A stretch of 64,000 bases of DNA from Tsukamurella sp. 1534 (GTDB lineage: Bacteria > Actinomycetota > Actinomycetes > Mycobacteriales > Mycobacteriaceae): positions 2,219,862-2,283,861 of the forward strand of contig NZ_HE997626.1 in NCBI RefSeq assembly GCF_000312385.1. Reading direction: 5' to 3'. A program made the translations under genes and the position numbers. The notes under the pieces were generated by a model, which had not been told where the DNA came from, did no database searches, and saw only the letters and a list, made by a program, of their open reading frames with translations. Positions 1 through 9,642 of this stretch are shown piece by piece. Position 1 is the first letter of the stretch. Every line of letters begins with the position of its first letter.

Positions 1-707
1 CGCGGAAGTCCGTGCGCGCCACCTGGTTCGGTGCCGGTGCCGTATCCGCGCTGTGCGGCGCGCTGATCCTCGTCCCGGAGGCGTGGGCGCCCGCCGCCGT
101 GCTCGCCCTCGGCGCCGCGGCCCTGGTCGCCGCGCGCCGCGATCCCGCCGCGGTCTGGACTGCGGCCGCGCTGGGCGGCGTCGGCGTCCTCCTCGCCGCG
201 GAGCGCTACCGCGGCACCGTGCTCGCCATCGCCCGCGCAGCCCGGCACGGCGCGGGGACGGCGCCCGTGCTCACGGCCTCCGCGCTGGCTCTGCTGTTCG
301 CGGTCGCCGTGCTGTGGCGGCTGCTCCCGGTGGTGCCGCGCGAGCAGCGGGCCGCGGCGGGCGTGGCCGCCGGGATCGTGTTCCTGGGCGCGATCACCGC
401 GCTCCTGGCCAACGCCGGGTTCGCGCTCGCCGGCACCGAGGGCATGCGCTGGGGCCACGGCCTCGCGACGGTCACCTGGATGGCCGCGGGCGCCACGGCG
501 CTGCTGCGTCGACGCTCGGGCGACGCCGTGCTCACGGTGGCGGGCCTGACGATGATCGGCGCCGCGGTCGCCAAGCTCTTCCTGTTCGACCTCGCGGCGC
601 TCGACGGAGCCGTCCGAGTGATCGCCTTCCTCCTGGTCGGCGTCACCCTGCTCGGCGTCGGCGCCGCCTACGCAGCCAGGACCGAGCGGCCGCGGCGCGC
701 GGCCTGA
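1..707 (+). CDS. DUF2339-type multi-pass membrane protein, C-terminal part
   Basis: The reading frame is already open at the left edge (codons run from base 3), so this is the C-terminal part of a longer protein and the GTG at 12 is probably not its start. The visible 230 or so residues are a chain of hydrophobic helices with short loops, ending in a basic tail (TERPRRAA). The segment KLFLFDLAALDGAVRV followed by a last hydrophobic helix resembles the end of DUF2339 membrane proteins, as I remember that family. The biochemical role of the family is unknown. The 3' end overlaps the convergent small membrane gene by 40 bases. Confidence 0.6.
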   Translation, partial: RKSVRATWFGAGAVSALCGALILVPEAWAPAAVLALGAAALVAARRDPAAVWTAAALGGVGVLLAAERYRGTVLAIARAARHGAGTAPVLTASALALLFAVAVLWRLLPVVPREQRAAAGVAAGIVFLGAITALLANAGFALAGTEGMRWGHGLATVTWMAAGATALLRRRSGDAVLTVAGLTMIGAAVAKLFLFDLAALDGAVRVIAFLLVGVTLLGVGAAYAARTERPRRAA

Positions 708-1114
708 CGGGCGCGGAACAGCCCCGCGGCCGCATCCGCGAGCCCGACCGTGGCGTAGGCGCCGGTGATCGCCACCATGAGGCGCCCCGCCCGGCGGGAT
801 TCGGCGTCGTCGGTCGCGGCGAACCGGGCCAGGCCGTTCGCGGTGTCCACCACGTCCACGAGCAGGCCGAGGCGGCGCCACCGCGCCCGGGTGGCACCGT
901 CGCCCGTGAGGTAGCCGAGCCCGATCGCGAAAGCGCGCACCCCGAACACCCCGATCAGGTAGTCGGTGTGCGGCGCCCCGAGCGACGGTGCGCCCGCGAC
1001 GCGAAGGTTCGTCCGCGGCGCGAGCACCGCGGCGGCGCCCCAGGCGATGCGCCCCGCCGCCATCGCGGTGAAGGCGGGGGACAGTCGGTCGGATGCGGTG
1101 ATCGTGGTCGTCAT
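668..1114 (-). CDS. small membrane protein of unknown function (DUF4267-like)
   Basis: A protein of 148 residues with about four hydrophobic segments (roughly residues 13-33, 48-70, 78-98 and 111-133). The arrangement resembles small DUF4267-type membrane proteins, but I cannot assign a function. It is divergent from the XRE/MmyB-type regulator at 1201; in that regulator family the divergent neighbour is often the controlled gene, so it is a candidate target. Its 3' end overlaps the end of the upstream membrane gene by 40 bases in convergent orientation. The ATG at 1114 is the first start after an 86-base intergenic region. Confidence 0.6.
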   Translation of the reverse strand: MTTTITASDRLSPAFTAMAAGRIAWGAAAVLAPRTNLRVAGAPSLGAPHTDYLIGVFGVRAFAIGLGYLTGDGATRARWRRLGLLVDVVDTANGLARFAATDDAESRRAGRLMVAITGAYATVGLADAAAGLFRARQAARRGRSVLAA

Positions 1115-1150
1115 GGCAGCGAGTCTCGGCCCGGGACCGGGCCGCGTCGA

Positions 1151-1165
1151 TTACCCGGGAGGTAA
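1151..1165. promoter_or_regulatory. candidate operator of the XRE/MmyB regulator
   Basis: TTACC-N5-GGTAA is a perfect 5-bp inverted repeat between the two divergent genes. It lies 23 bases upstream of the TAGCGT promoter element of the regulator gene. Motifs of this shape occur between MmyB-type regulators and their divergent targets; the assignment is by position and symmetry only. A second inverted repeat, CGGCCCG-N4-CGGGCCG, lies at 1127-1144. Confidence 0.45.
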
Positions 1166-1187
1166 AGCGGGCGCCTACCGTCCGGGC

Positions 1188-1193
1188 TAGCGT
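1188..1193 (+). promoter_or_regulatory. -10 element TAGCGT, leaderless start
   Basis: TAGCGT lies 7 nt before the GTG at 1201, placing the expected transcription start at or next to the start codon. Confidence 0.5.
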
Positions 1194-1200
1194 CGGGCTC

Positions 1201-2085
1201 GTGACGTGCGGAGAGATGATCCGGGACTGGCGCCTGCGGCGGCGGCTGACGCAGCTCGACCTGGCGCTCGCGGTCGGCGTCTCCGCGCGGCACCTCAGCT
1301 TCGTGGAGACCGGCCGGGCGCGGCCCAGCAGCCGCCTCGTCGCCGCGCTGGGGGAGCGGCTGGACATGCCGCTGGGCGCCCGCAACGAGGCGCTGCTGGC
1401 CGCGGGGTTCGCGCCGCGCTACTCCGCGCACCGCCTCGACGACGAGCCCATGCGCCCCGTCCGCGCCGCGCTGGACACCGTGCTCGCCGCCCACGCGCCG
1501 TACCCCGCGCTGGTCCTCGGCGACGGCTTCGACCTGGTGGCGGCCAACCCCGGCGCGACGCTGCTCGCGGCCGGCGTCGACGACGACCTGCTGGCCGCGC
1601 CGGTCAACGCCATGCGGCTCACGTTGCACCCGGGCGGGCTGGCGCGCCGCCTGGTCAACCACGCGCAGGTGCGGGACTCCCTGCTCGGCCGCATCCGGCG
1701 CACCCACGAACGCACGGCCGATCCCGCCCTCAAGGAGTTGTACGACGAGCTGCGCGCGTACCCGGCGCCGGCGGGCACCGTCGAACCCGATCCCGCGCCC
1801 GGCGTGTTCGTCCCGTTCCGGCTCCGCGGCGACGACGGTGCCGAGCTCGCGTTCGTCAGTACGCTCACCACGTTCGGCAGCCCGCGCGACGTGGTCCTCG
1901 AGAGCCTGGTGCTGGAGGCCTTCTACCCGATGGACGAAGCGACCCGGCGGGCGCTCGACCGCGCCGCCGCGGGGCTCGACGAACTCGTCGGCGACCTGCT
2001 GGCGCGGGCTCCGCACACGGCCGCGTACCTGCCCGCCGCCGCGGGCGACGGGGCCTCGGCCGGCCTCTCGCAGACCGGGCCTTGA
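1201..2085 (+). CDS. XRE-family regulator with MmyB-like ligand-binding domain
   Basis: Residues 1-65 form a Cro/C1-type helix-turn-helix (EMIRDWRLRRRLTQLDLALAV, then ARHLSFVETGRARPS). The remaining 220 or so residues match the MmyB-like domain, including VLGDGFDLVAANPGA and the LTLHPGGL segment. Family members are usually local repressors or activators of a neighbouring enzyme or membrane gene and bind small hydrophobic ligands. It is divergent from the small membrane gene, with the TTACC/GGTAA palindrome between them. The GTG start is supported by a leaderless-type TAGCGT element 7 nt upstream and by the helix-turn-helix beginning directly afterwards. Confidence 0.85.
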   Translation: MTCGEMIRDWRLRRRLTQLDLALAVGVSARHLSFVETGRARPSSRLVAALGERLDMPLGARNEALLAAGFAPRYSAHRLDDEPMRPVRAALDTVLAAHAPYPALVLGDGFDLVAANPGATLLAAGVDDDLLAAPVNAMRLTLHPGGLARRLVNHAQVRDSLLGRIRRTHERTADPALKELYDELRAYPAPAGTVEPDPAPGVFVPFRLRGDDGAELAFVSTLTTFGSPRDVVLESLVLEAFYPMDEATRRALDRAAAGLDELVGDLLARAPHTAAYLPAAAGDGASAGLSQTGP

Positions 2086-2089
2086 AGCG

Positions 2090-2116
2090 CTAGCACTCCC
2101 ATGGGTAGAGTGCTAA
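2090..2116 (+). promoter_or_regulatory. CIRCE element (HrcA operator) of groES
   Basis: CTAGCACTC-N9-GAGTGCTAA matches the CIRCE consensus TTAGCACTC-N9-GAGTGCTAA with a single mismatch at the first base. It starts 5 bases after the stop of the regulator gene and about 115 bases before groES. In actinobacteria, HrcA bound to CIRCE represses groES/groEL and is relieved on heat shock. Confidence 0.93.
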
Positions 2117-2230
2117 GTGGTTCGTGCGTCCCGGGTATCCGGGCGCACAGGTGACGCCGGCACCCGCGACGACGGCTGTGACTTTCGGGCCAGACAACTG
2201 ACAGAAGACATCCACACATGGAGGCGAACT

Positions 2231-2530
2231 GTGGCAAGCGTGAACATCAAGCCGCTTGACGACAAGATCCTGGTCAAGGCCACCGAGGCCGAGACCACCA
2301 CTGCGTCGGGCCTGGTTATTCCGGACACCGCCAAGGAGAAGCCGCAGACCGGCACCGTCGTCGCCGTCGGCGAGGGCCGCGTGACCGAGCAGGGCAACCG
2401 CGTCCCGACCGGCATCAGCGAGGGCGACACCGTGCTGTTCAGCAAGTACGGCGGCACCGAGTTCAACTACGACGGCGAGGAGTACCTGGTGCTCAGCTCG
2501 CGCGACGTCCTCGCCGTCATCGGCAAGTAG
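2231..2530 (+). CDS. groES: co-chaperonin GroES (Hsp10)
   Basis: This protein of 99 residues is the heptameric lid of the GroEL folding chamber. It has the family features: [12 protein letters not shown] at the N terminus, a mobile-loop region rich in [11 protein letters not shown], and a C-terminal [13 protein letters not shown]. The GTG at 2231 is chosen over the in-frame GTG at 2117. It aligns with the start of mycobacterial GroES and is preceded by GGAGG with a 6-nt spacer. The longer frame would run back into the CIRCE region. The gene is followed by a strong hairpin and then groEL1. Confidence 0.97.
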   Translation: MASVNIKPLDDKILVKATEAETTTASGLVIPDTAKEKPQTGTVVAVGEGRVTEQGNRVPTGISEGDTVLFSKYGGTEFNYDGEEYLVLSSRDVLAVIGK

Positions 2531-2552
2531 TCGGCAAGTACACGTGCGATCC

Positions 2553-2590
2553 CGGACCGCCCCGCCCGAAGCTGAGGGCGGGGCGGTCCG
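2553..2590 (+). terminator. groES-groEL1 intergenic hairpin (attenuator or processing site)
   Basis: A perfect 15-bp GC-rich inverted repeat (arms 2553-2567 and 2576-2590, 8-nt loop) lies between groES and groEL1. The following sequence, ATCGTTTCTAAGG, is only weakly T-rich, so termination is likely partial. Unequal groES and groEL levels or RNA processing at this position would be expected. Confidence 0.75.
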
Positions 2591-2610
2591 ATCGTTTCTA
2601 AGGAGCTTGA

Positions 2611-4227
<1,617 letters not shown>

Positions 4228-4250
4228 TTCCCCGCACGGTTCTCCGCAGT

Positions 4251-4282
4251 ACGACGCCCCCGGCAGCAGCCGGGGGCGTCGT
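4251..4282. terminator. bidirectional terminator between groEL1 and whiB3
   Basis: A perfect 14-bp stem (arms 4251-4264 and 4269-4282) with a tetraloop lies between the convergent groEL1 and whiB3 stop codons. Its position suits termination from both sides, although T-tracts are short. Confidence 0.8.
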
Positions 4283-4300
4283 CGTTCGTCTGCGGGCGAT

Positions 4301-4597
4301 TCAGCCCGCGATGCGGCGGCGGGTGTCGCGCTTCATCAGCGCGGCGCGCTCCGACTCCGACAGGCCGCCCCAGATGCCGTACGGCTCGGCGACGGCGATG
4401 GCGTGCGAGCGGCACTGCGCCAGGACCGGGCAGGTGTGGCAGAGTTCCTTGGCGCGGCGTTCGCGCTGTGCGCGGGCGCGGCCCCGCTCTCCGTCCGGAT
4501 GGAAGAACACCGAGCTGTCCACGCCGCGGCACACGCCCCGCATCTGCCAGTCCCAGAAGTCGGCGTTGGGCCCGGGCAGTTCATTGGGTTGAGGCAT
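4301..4597 (-). CDS. whiB3: iron-sulfur transcription factor WhiB3
   Basis: A WhiB-family redox sensor and transcription factor of 98 residues. The four cluster-binding cysteines are C23, C53, C56 and C62 (C-x29-C-x2-C-x5-C), followed by the GIWGG turn and a basic C terminus. The N-terminal PQPNELPGPNADFWDWQ and the gene order next to groEL1 identify WhiB3. In mycobacteria it senses NO/O2 and redox state and controls lipid metabolism. An in-frame TTG at 4609 would add four residues, but the ATG at 4597 has GGAG six bases upstream and gives exactly the mycobacterial cysteine spacing. The upstream region holds two small palindromes. Confidence 0.93.
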   Translation of the reverse strand: MPQPNELPGPNADFWDWQMRGVCRGVDSSVFFHPDGERGRARAQRERRAKELCHTCPVLAQCRSHAIAVAEPYGIWGGLSESERAALMKRDTRRRIAG

Positions 4598-4967
4598 CGC
4601 GTTCTCCAAACACTCGGCGTTGTCGCTGGCGAAACGTCGTTGTTTCCTCCGGGCATACCGTATGCAGTTCGCTTGACGAAGGTCAACAGGGCTTCCCCCG
4701 TTCCGGTGCCCTTGGGCTCACGGAGCGATTTAACATTGCGTTCATTCTCGCGACAGGCTAGGTGACATATTTGCGATCGCACAGCTTGCGGGTCGACGGG
4801 CGGTAAGGCCAGGTGAGGTGGTGTTCTCCGGGGCGCGGGAGGTGGGGGCTTCGCCGGCGATGGGGCCGGTTTCGCCTGGATGATGATTTACCTCCGGGTA
4901 ACATGCAGATCCGATGTACAGCACCTAATAGGCATTTCGTGGATGCAAATCAGGGAAGGTTAAATCT
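4598..4967. other. 370-bp divergent regulatory region of whiB3 and the sigD operon
   Basis: No convincing gene is present. The region contains GCATAC-C-GTATGC at 4654-4666, TTGAC-GAAG-GTCAA at 4674-4687 and TGCGATCGCA at 4772-4781. Its A+T content is higher than that of the flanking genes. It separates whiB3 from the divergent operon starting at 4968, so both promoters should lie here. I could not place a convincing -35/-10 pair for either. Confidence 0.6.
4654..4666. promoter_or_regulatory. perfect palindrome upstream of whiB3
   Basis: GCATAC-C-GTATGC has perfect 6-bp arms, 57 bases before the whiB3 ATG. It is a candidate operator for an unknown regulator. Confidence 0.35.
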
Positions 4968-5813
4968 TTGGAAACAGGTCGATCCGGGCGCCCGGAGGGG
5001 GCTGCGGAGGGTGCGCTCCGGGCCGCGTTCGGCGCCGGAGCGGGCGATCCGGGGCCGGCGGACTCGGCGGCGGGCCTCGCGTGGTGTTCCGCCGTCGCCC
5101 TCGCCGGGCGCGGGCGGTTCGCCGCCGCGCGGACCCGCACGCGCACCGTCGCCGACGGGCCGTTCGCCTCGGCCGCCCGGTGCCTGGAGGCCTCGATGGT
5201 GCGCCAGTCGGGCCGGCACCGGGACGCCTCGTCGCTCGACGGTGCCGCGCTCGGCGCCGCCCTCGACGCCCGAACACACCCCGCGTCGCCGTTGGATGTG
5301 GCATCGCGCGTCGACGCGGCCGTCGGCCTCGCCGCGGACGCGCTGGGCACGGGACGGTTTGCGCTCGCCGCGCGGATGCTCGACCGGGCGGACGGATACC
5401 TCGCCCTCGCGCCCGGTTCCGAACCGTGGTGGACGGTGCCCCGCGCCCGCCTCCGGCGCGACTGGGTGGCCGCGGAACTCGCCGTCTACTCCGGCGACGC
5501 GGACGGCGCGGCCCTCGCCGTCGCCGGATTGATCGCCGCAGATCCGGGGCCCGAAAAGCCCCGTCATCATGCGAAGACGCAGCTCATCGTGGCCGCCGGC
5601 CTGGCCTCCACGGGGGACCCCGACGGGGCGCGTGAGGCCGCGGACCGGGCGTATCAGGTCGCTACTCGCGACGGCTTGAATCCTCTATGGTGGGCCGGTG
5701 CGAAATTGTTGACCGCCTTGTCAGTCGCTGGGCGGGGGGAACGGTTCGTACGGGAGGCCGCCGAACGTGAAGCCGAATGGATTCGTGATGGCGCGGAACT
5801 GATACGGATGTAA
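4968..5813 (+). CDS. hypothetical protein, Rv3415c-like, helical repeats
   Basis: A protein of 281 residues, rich in alanine and arginine and without membrane segments. The helices ASRVDAAVGLAADALGTGRFALAARML, DWVAAELAVYSGDADGAALAVAGL and AAGLASTGDPDGAREAADRA look like TPR-type helical hairpins. The gene occupies the same place before sigD as Rv3415c in M. tuberculosis, and its stop lies 20 bases before sigD, so it is probably the first gene of the sigD operon. The TTG start is preceded by AGGGAAGG with an 8-nt spacer. No function can be given. Confidence 0.7.
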   Translation: METGRSGRPEGAAEGALRAAFGAGAGDPGPADSAAGLAWCSAVALAGRGRFAAARTRTRTVADGPFASAARCLEASMVRQSGRHRDASSLDGAALGAALDARTHPASPLDVASRVDAAVGLAADALGTGRFALAARMLDRADGYLALAPGSEPWWTVPRARLRRDWVAAELAVYSGDADGAALAVAGLIAADPGPEKPRHHAKTQLIVAAGLASTGDPDGAREAADRAYQVATRDGLNPLWWAGAKLLTALSVAGRGERFVREAAEREAEWIRDGAELIRM

Positions 5814-5833
5814 CGGCAGGATGCAGGCTGGCG

Positions 5834-6406
5834 ATGAAACTGACAGGTGAGGAGCTGGACCACGCCGTACGCGCAGCGACGCGGGGCGACAGGTCCGCGC
5901 TCGCAGATGTGCTCGACACCATCCGACCCCTCGTCGTGCGGTACTGCCGCGCGCGGGTCGGCGGTGGCGAGCGCCACTCGCTGTCGGCAGAGGATATCGC
6001 GCAGGAGGTGTGCATGGCTGTGATGACGGCCCTGCCCCGTTACGAGGACCAGGGGCGCCCGTTCATGGCGTTCGTGTACGGCATCGCCGCGCACAAGGTC
6101 GCGGACGGGTTCCGATCCGCCTCGCGTAACAAATCCGACCCCTACGACGAGATGCCAGAGAGAGCGTCGCTGGACGGCGGCCCCGAGCTCATGGCCCTCG
6201 ATTCCGAGGCCAACCGCAGAATGGGCCGGCTGCTCAGCTCGCTCCCCGAGAAACAGCGCGAGATCCTGATCCTCCGCGTGGTCGTCGGCCTGTCGGCCGA
6301 GGAGACCGCGGAGGCCGTGGGCGGCACCGCCGGTGCCGTCCGCGTCGCTCAGCATCGAGCACTGACCAAACTGAAGAACCAGATCGCGAAAGAAGGTGAG
6401 AACTGA
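5834..6406 (+). CDS. sigD: ECF sigma factor SigD
   Basis: A protein of 190 residues with region 2 (LSAEDIAQEVCMAVMTALPRY, then FMAFVYGIAAHKVADGFR) and region 4 (LPEKQREILILRVVVGLSAEETAEAVG, then VRVAQHRALTKLK). It directs RNA polymerase to a stress or starvation regulon. Gene order (groEL1, whiB3, Rv3415c-like, sigD, rsdA) identifies SigD. The stop and the rsdA start overlap by one base (TGATG), so sigma factor and anti-sigma factor are translationally coupled. Confidence 0.93.
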   Translation: MKLTGEELDHAVRAATRGDRSALADVLDTIRPLVVRYCRARVGGGERHSLSAEDIAQEVCMAVMTALPRYEDQGRPFMAFVYGIAAHKVADGFRSASRNKSDPYDEMPERASLDGGPELMALDSEANRRMGRLLSSLPEKQREILILRVVVGLSAEETAEAVGGTAGAVRVAQHRALTKLKNQIAKEGEN

Positions 6407-7491
6407 TGGCCGATAACGATCCGCGTAACACCGGAGGTGCGGGCGACCCCCGCGACCCCGAGCGCACGGCCGCTCACCGTCTCGGACCGCCGATGCGGCC
6501 CATGCGCCCCGGAAGTGCGCCCGGCGCGAACCGGGCGGACGCGGGGTACGTGGACCGGGTCACCGACGACGGCGCGCCCGTCGACGTGGCGGCGGTCCGG
6601 CGCGATGACGACCTGATCGAGGCGCTCGCCGCGGGCGGTGCCGTCAGCACCGCCGACGACACCGAGTTCGCGCTCGCATCCCTGCTCGCGGACTGGCGCG
6701 ACGAGATCGTCACCACGCCCGTTCCCGCGGGCCCGTCCCTCGACGAGGCCGCGGCAGCCGCGGAGAGCGGGCGCCGGCAGGGCGGCGGCCGCGGGGGCGA
6801 CCGCGGACCGTCGACCGACGGTGTGACGCCCCTGGCGGACGCGCCCGGCCGCAAGCGCGCCCGGAGGTTCACCGTGATCGCCGGCTCCGCCGCCGCGGCC
6901 CTCGCCATCCTGGGCGGCGGCACCGTGGTGGTGAACTCCGCGACCCCGGGCGACGGTGCCCTGTGGAGCGTCAAGGAGGTCGTCTTCTCCGACGCCGCGT
7001 CGCAGACCCTCGCCACCTCGCAGGCCAAGGAGCAGCTCGCGATCGCCGATCGGGAGATCAGCGCGAGCAACCCGTCGGCCGCCGAGACGGCGCTGGTCAG
7101 CGCGCGCCAGGAGGCCGCGAAGGTCAAGAACGCGCGGGACCGCGCGAAGCTGCAGGAGCGGATCCGGGCCCTCGAGGCGCAGGCGGAGCTGCCGATCGGT
7201 TCCACCGACCTGCCCCCGTCGCACACTCAGGACCCCACGACCCGCCCGACGTCGCCCGATCCGACGACGGTGTCCCCGCCGCCGCAGACCACGGTCGACC
7301 CCACGATCATGCTGAAGCCGACCACGTCGAAGCCGAAGCCGACCTCCACGACGAAGCCGAAGCCGACCGAGCCGTCGGACGATCCGACGACCACCACGAC
7401 GACGAAGCCGAAGCCGACCACCACGACGACGACCACGAAGCCGCGGCCGACGTTCACGGTGCAGCGCCCGGGGCAGTTGCCCGGCGAGTGA
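6406..7491 (+). CDS. rsdA: membrane anti-sigma-D factor RsdA
   Basis: A 361-residue single-pass anti-sigma factor. The cytoplasmic sigma-binding segment lies near residues 66-102 (RRDDDLIEALAAGG, then FALASLLADWRDEI). One transmembrane helix spans about 155-177, after RKRARRF. The exported part has a helical region (AKEQLAIADREISASNPSAAETALVSARQEAAKVKNA) and a long Thr/Pro/Lys tail with KPKPT repeats near residues 305-350. It should hold SigD at the membrane until regulated proteolysis releases it. It is coupled to sigD by a one-base overlap. A terminator follows 13 bases after the stop. Confidence 0.92.
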   Translation: MADNDPRNTGGAGDPRDPERTAAHRLGPPMRPMRPGSAPGANRADAGYVDRVTDDGAPVDVAAVRRDDDLIEALAAGGAVSTADDTEFALASLLADWRDEIVTTPVPAGPSLDEAAAAAESGRRQGGGRGGDRGPSTDGVTPLADAPGRKRARRFTVIAGSAAAALAILGGGTVVVNSATPGDGALWSVKEVVFSDAASQTLATSQAKEQLAIADREISASNPSAAETALVSARQEAAKVKNARDRAKLQERIRALEAQAELPIGSTDLPPSHTQDPTTRPTSPDPTTVSPPPQTTVDPTIMLKPTTSKPKPTSTTKPKPTEPSDDPTTTTTTKPKPTTTTTTTKPRPTFTVQRPGQLPGE

Positions 7492-7504
7492 CGTTCATGA
7501 CAGC

Positions 7505-7536
7505 GGAAGGGCCCCACCCGGAGGTGGGGCCCTTCC
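7505..7536. terminator. terminator between rsdA and the DUF5319 gene
   Basis: A perfect 14-bp stem (arms 7505-7518 and 7523-7536, loop CGGA) lies between convergent stop codons. Confidence 0.85.
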
Positions 7537-7552
7537 TGCGTCTCGAGTGCGG

Positions 7553-7942
7553 CTACTCCTCGTTGGCGAGGTTCATCGCGGCGTCGGCGTAGCCGCGGCA
7601 GTAATCCCACGTGACGTAGGCGTCGGGGGCGGGATCGTAGGCCGGCTCGTGCGGCCGGACGGTGCCGTCGACGAGCAGCTGCAGCAGATTCGCGCGCAGC
7701 ATGTCCCAGTCGTGGTAGTGATCCTCCTGGCAGTCGTCGCAGCAGATCACCAGGCCGCGGATGCCGCGATGCGCGAGAAGCGCCTCGTACACGGAGAGGT
7801 CGGCCAGGTCCTCCTCGACCGCCAGGCGTTCGGCGGGGTCGAGCGGTTGGCCGGGATCGAGGGAGTCGAGCGCGGCCGTCGGATCGCTCGGATCGTCCGC
7901 GAACGGATCCGGCGGGAGCCCGGGTGGAAGGTTGTTGCGCAC
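7553..7942 (-). CDS. DUF5319 family protein (Rv3412-like)
   Basis: A 129-residue acidic cytoplasmic protein. It starts with a Pro/Asp-rich segment, then has VICCDDCQEDHYHDWDMLRANLLQLL and ends in DYCRGYADAAMNLANEE. The CCDDC and HYH residues near 67-77 could bind metal. It corresponds to Rv3412 by position, divergent from guaB2. The function is unknown. The GTG at 7942 is chosen because TACCGT lies 6 nt upstream (leaderless pattern). The open frame extends far upstream only because GC-rich DNA lacks stops. Confidence 0.85.
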   Translation of the reverse strand: MRNNLPPGLPPDPFADDPSDPTAALDSLDPGQPLDPAERLAVEEDLADLSVYEALLAHRGIRGLVICCDDCQEDHYHDWDMLRANLLQLLVDGTVRPHEPAYDPAPDAYVTWDYCRGYADAAMNLANEE

Positions 7943-7948
7943 GACCCC

Positions 7949-7954
7949 ACGGTA
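7949..7954 (-). promoter_or_regulatory. -10 element TACCGT, leaderless start
   Basis: On the minus strand TACCGT lies 6 nt before the GTG at 7942. Confidence 0.5.
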
Positions 7955-7996
7955 CGCAGAAAGCGCACGTTCTGGCCAGTCACACGCCCTGCGTGA

Positions 7997-9571
<1,575 letters not shown>

Positions 9572-9642
9572 GCCGGGGCTGGACGCGGCCGCACGGCCGC
9601 ACGTCGGGGGCGAGGTCCCCGGAATCGGAAGGACTGAGCGCG

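Noticed and set aside
12-14. GTG at 12 as the start of the first gene
   Set aside because: The frame is open to the window edge and the protein looks like the C terminus of a larger DUF2339-type family, so the gene is truncated by the window.
5810-5815. GTAACG hexamer just before sigD, resembling a SigD -35 element
   Set aside because: It lies only 18 bases before the sigD ATG, so no -10 element could follow in the right place. GTAAC also occurs by chance elsewhere nearby (for example 4895-4902).
7321-7440. Short repeats (aag ccg acc acc) at the end of rsdA looked like a CRISPR or tandem-repeat locus
   Set aside because: They encode the Lys-Pro-Thr tail of RsdA; there are no spacers and the units are coding low complexity.
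9572-9642. GCGGCC-N4-GGCCGC hairpin between guaB2 and guaB3 as a terminator
   Set aside because: Only 6 bp with no T-tract, in GC-rich DNA where such repeats are frequent.
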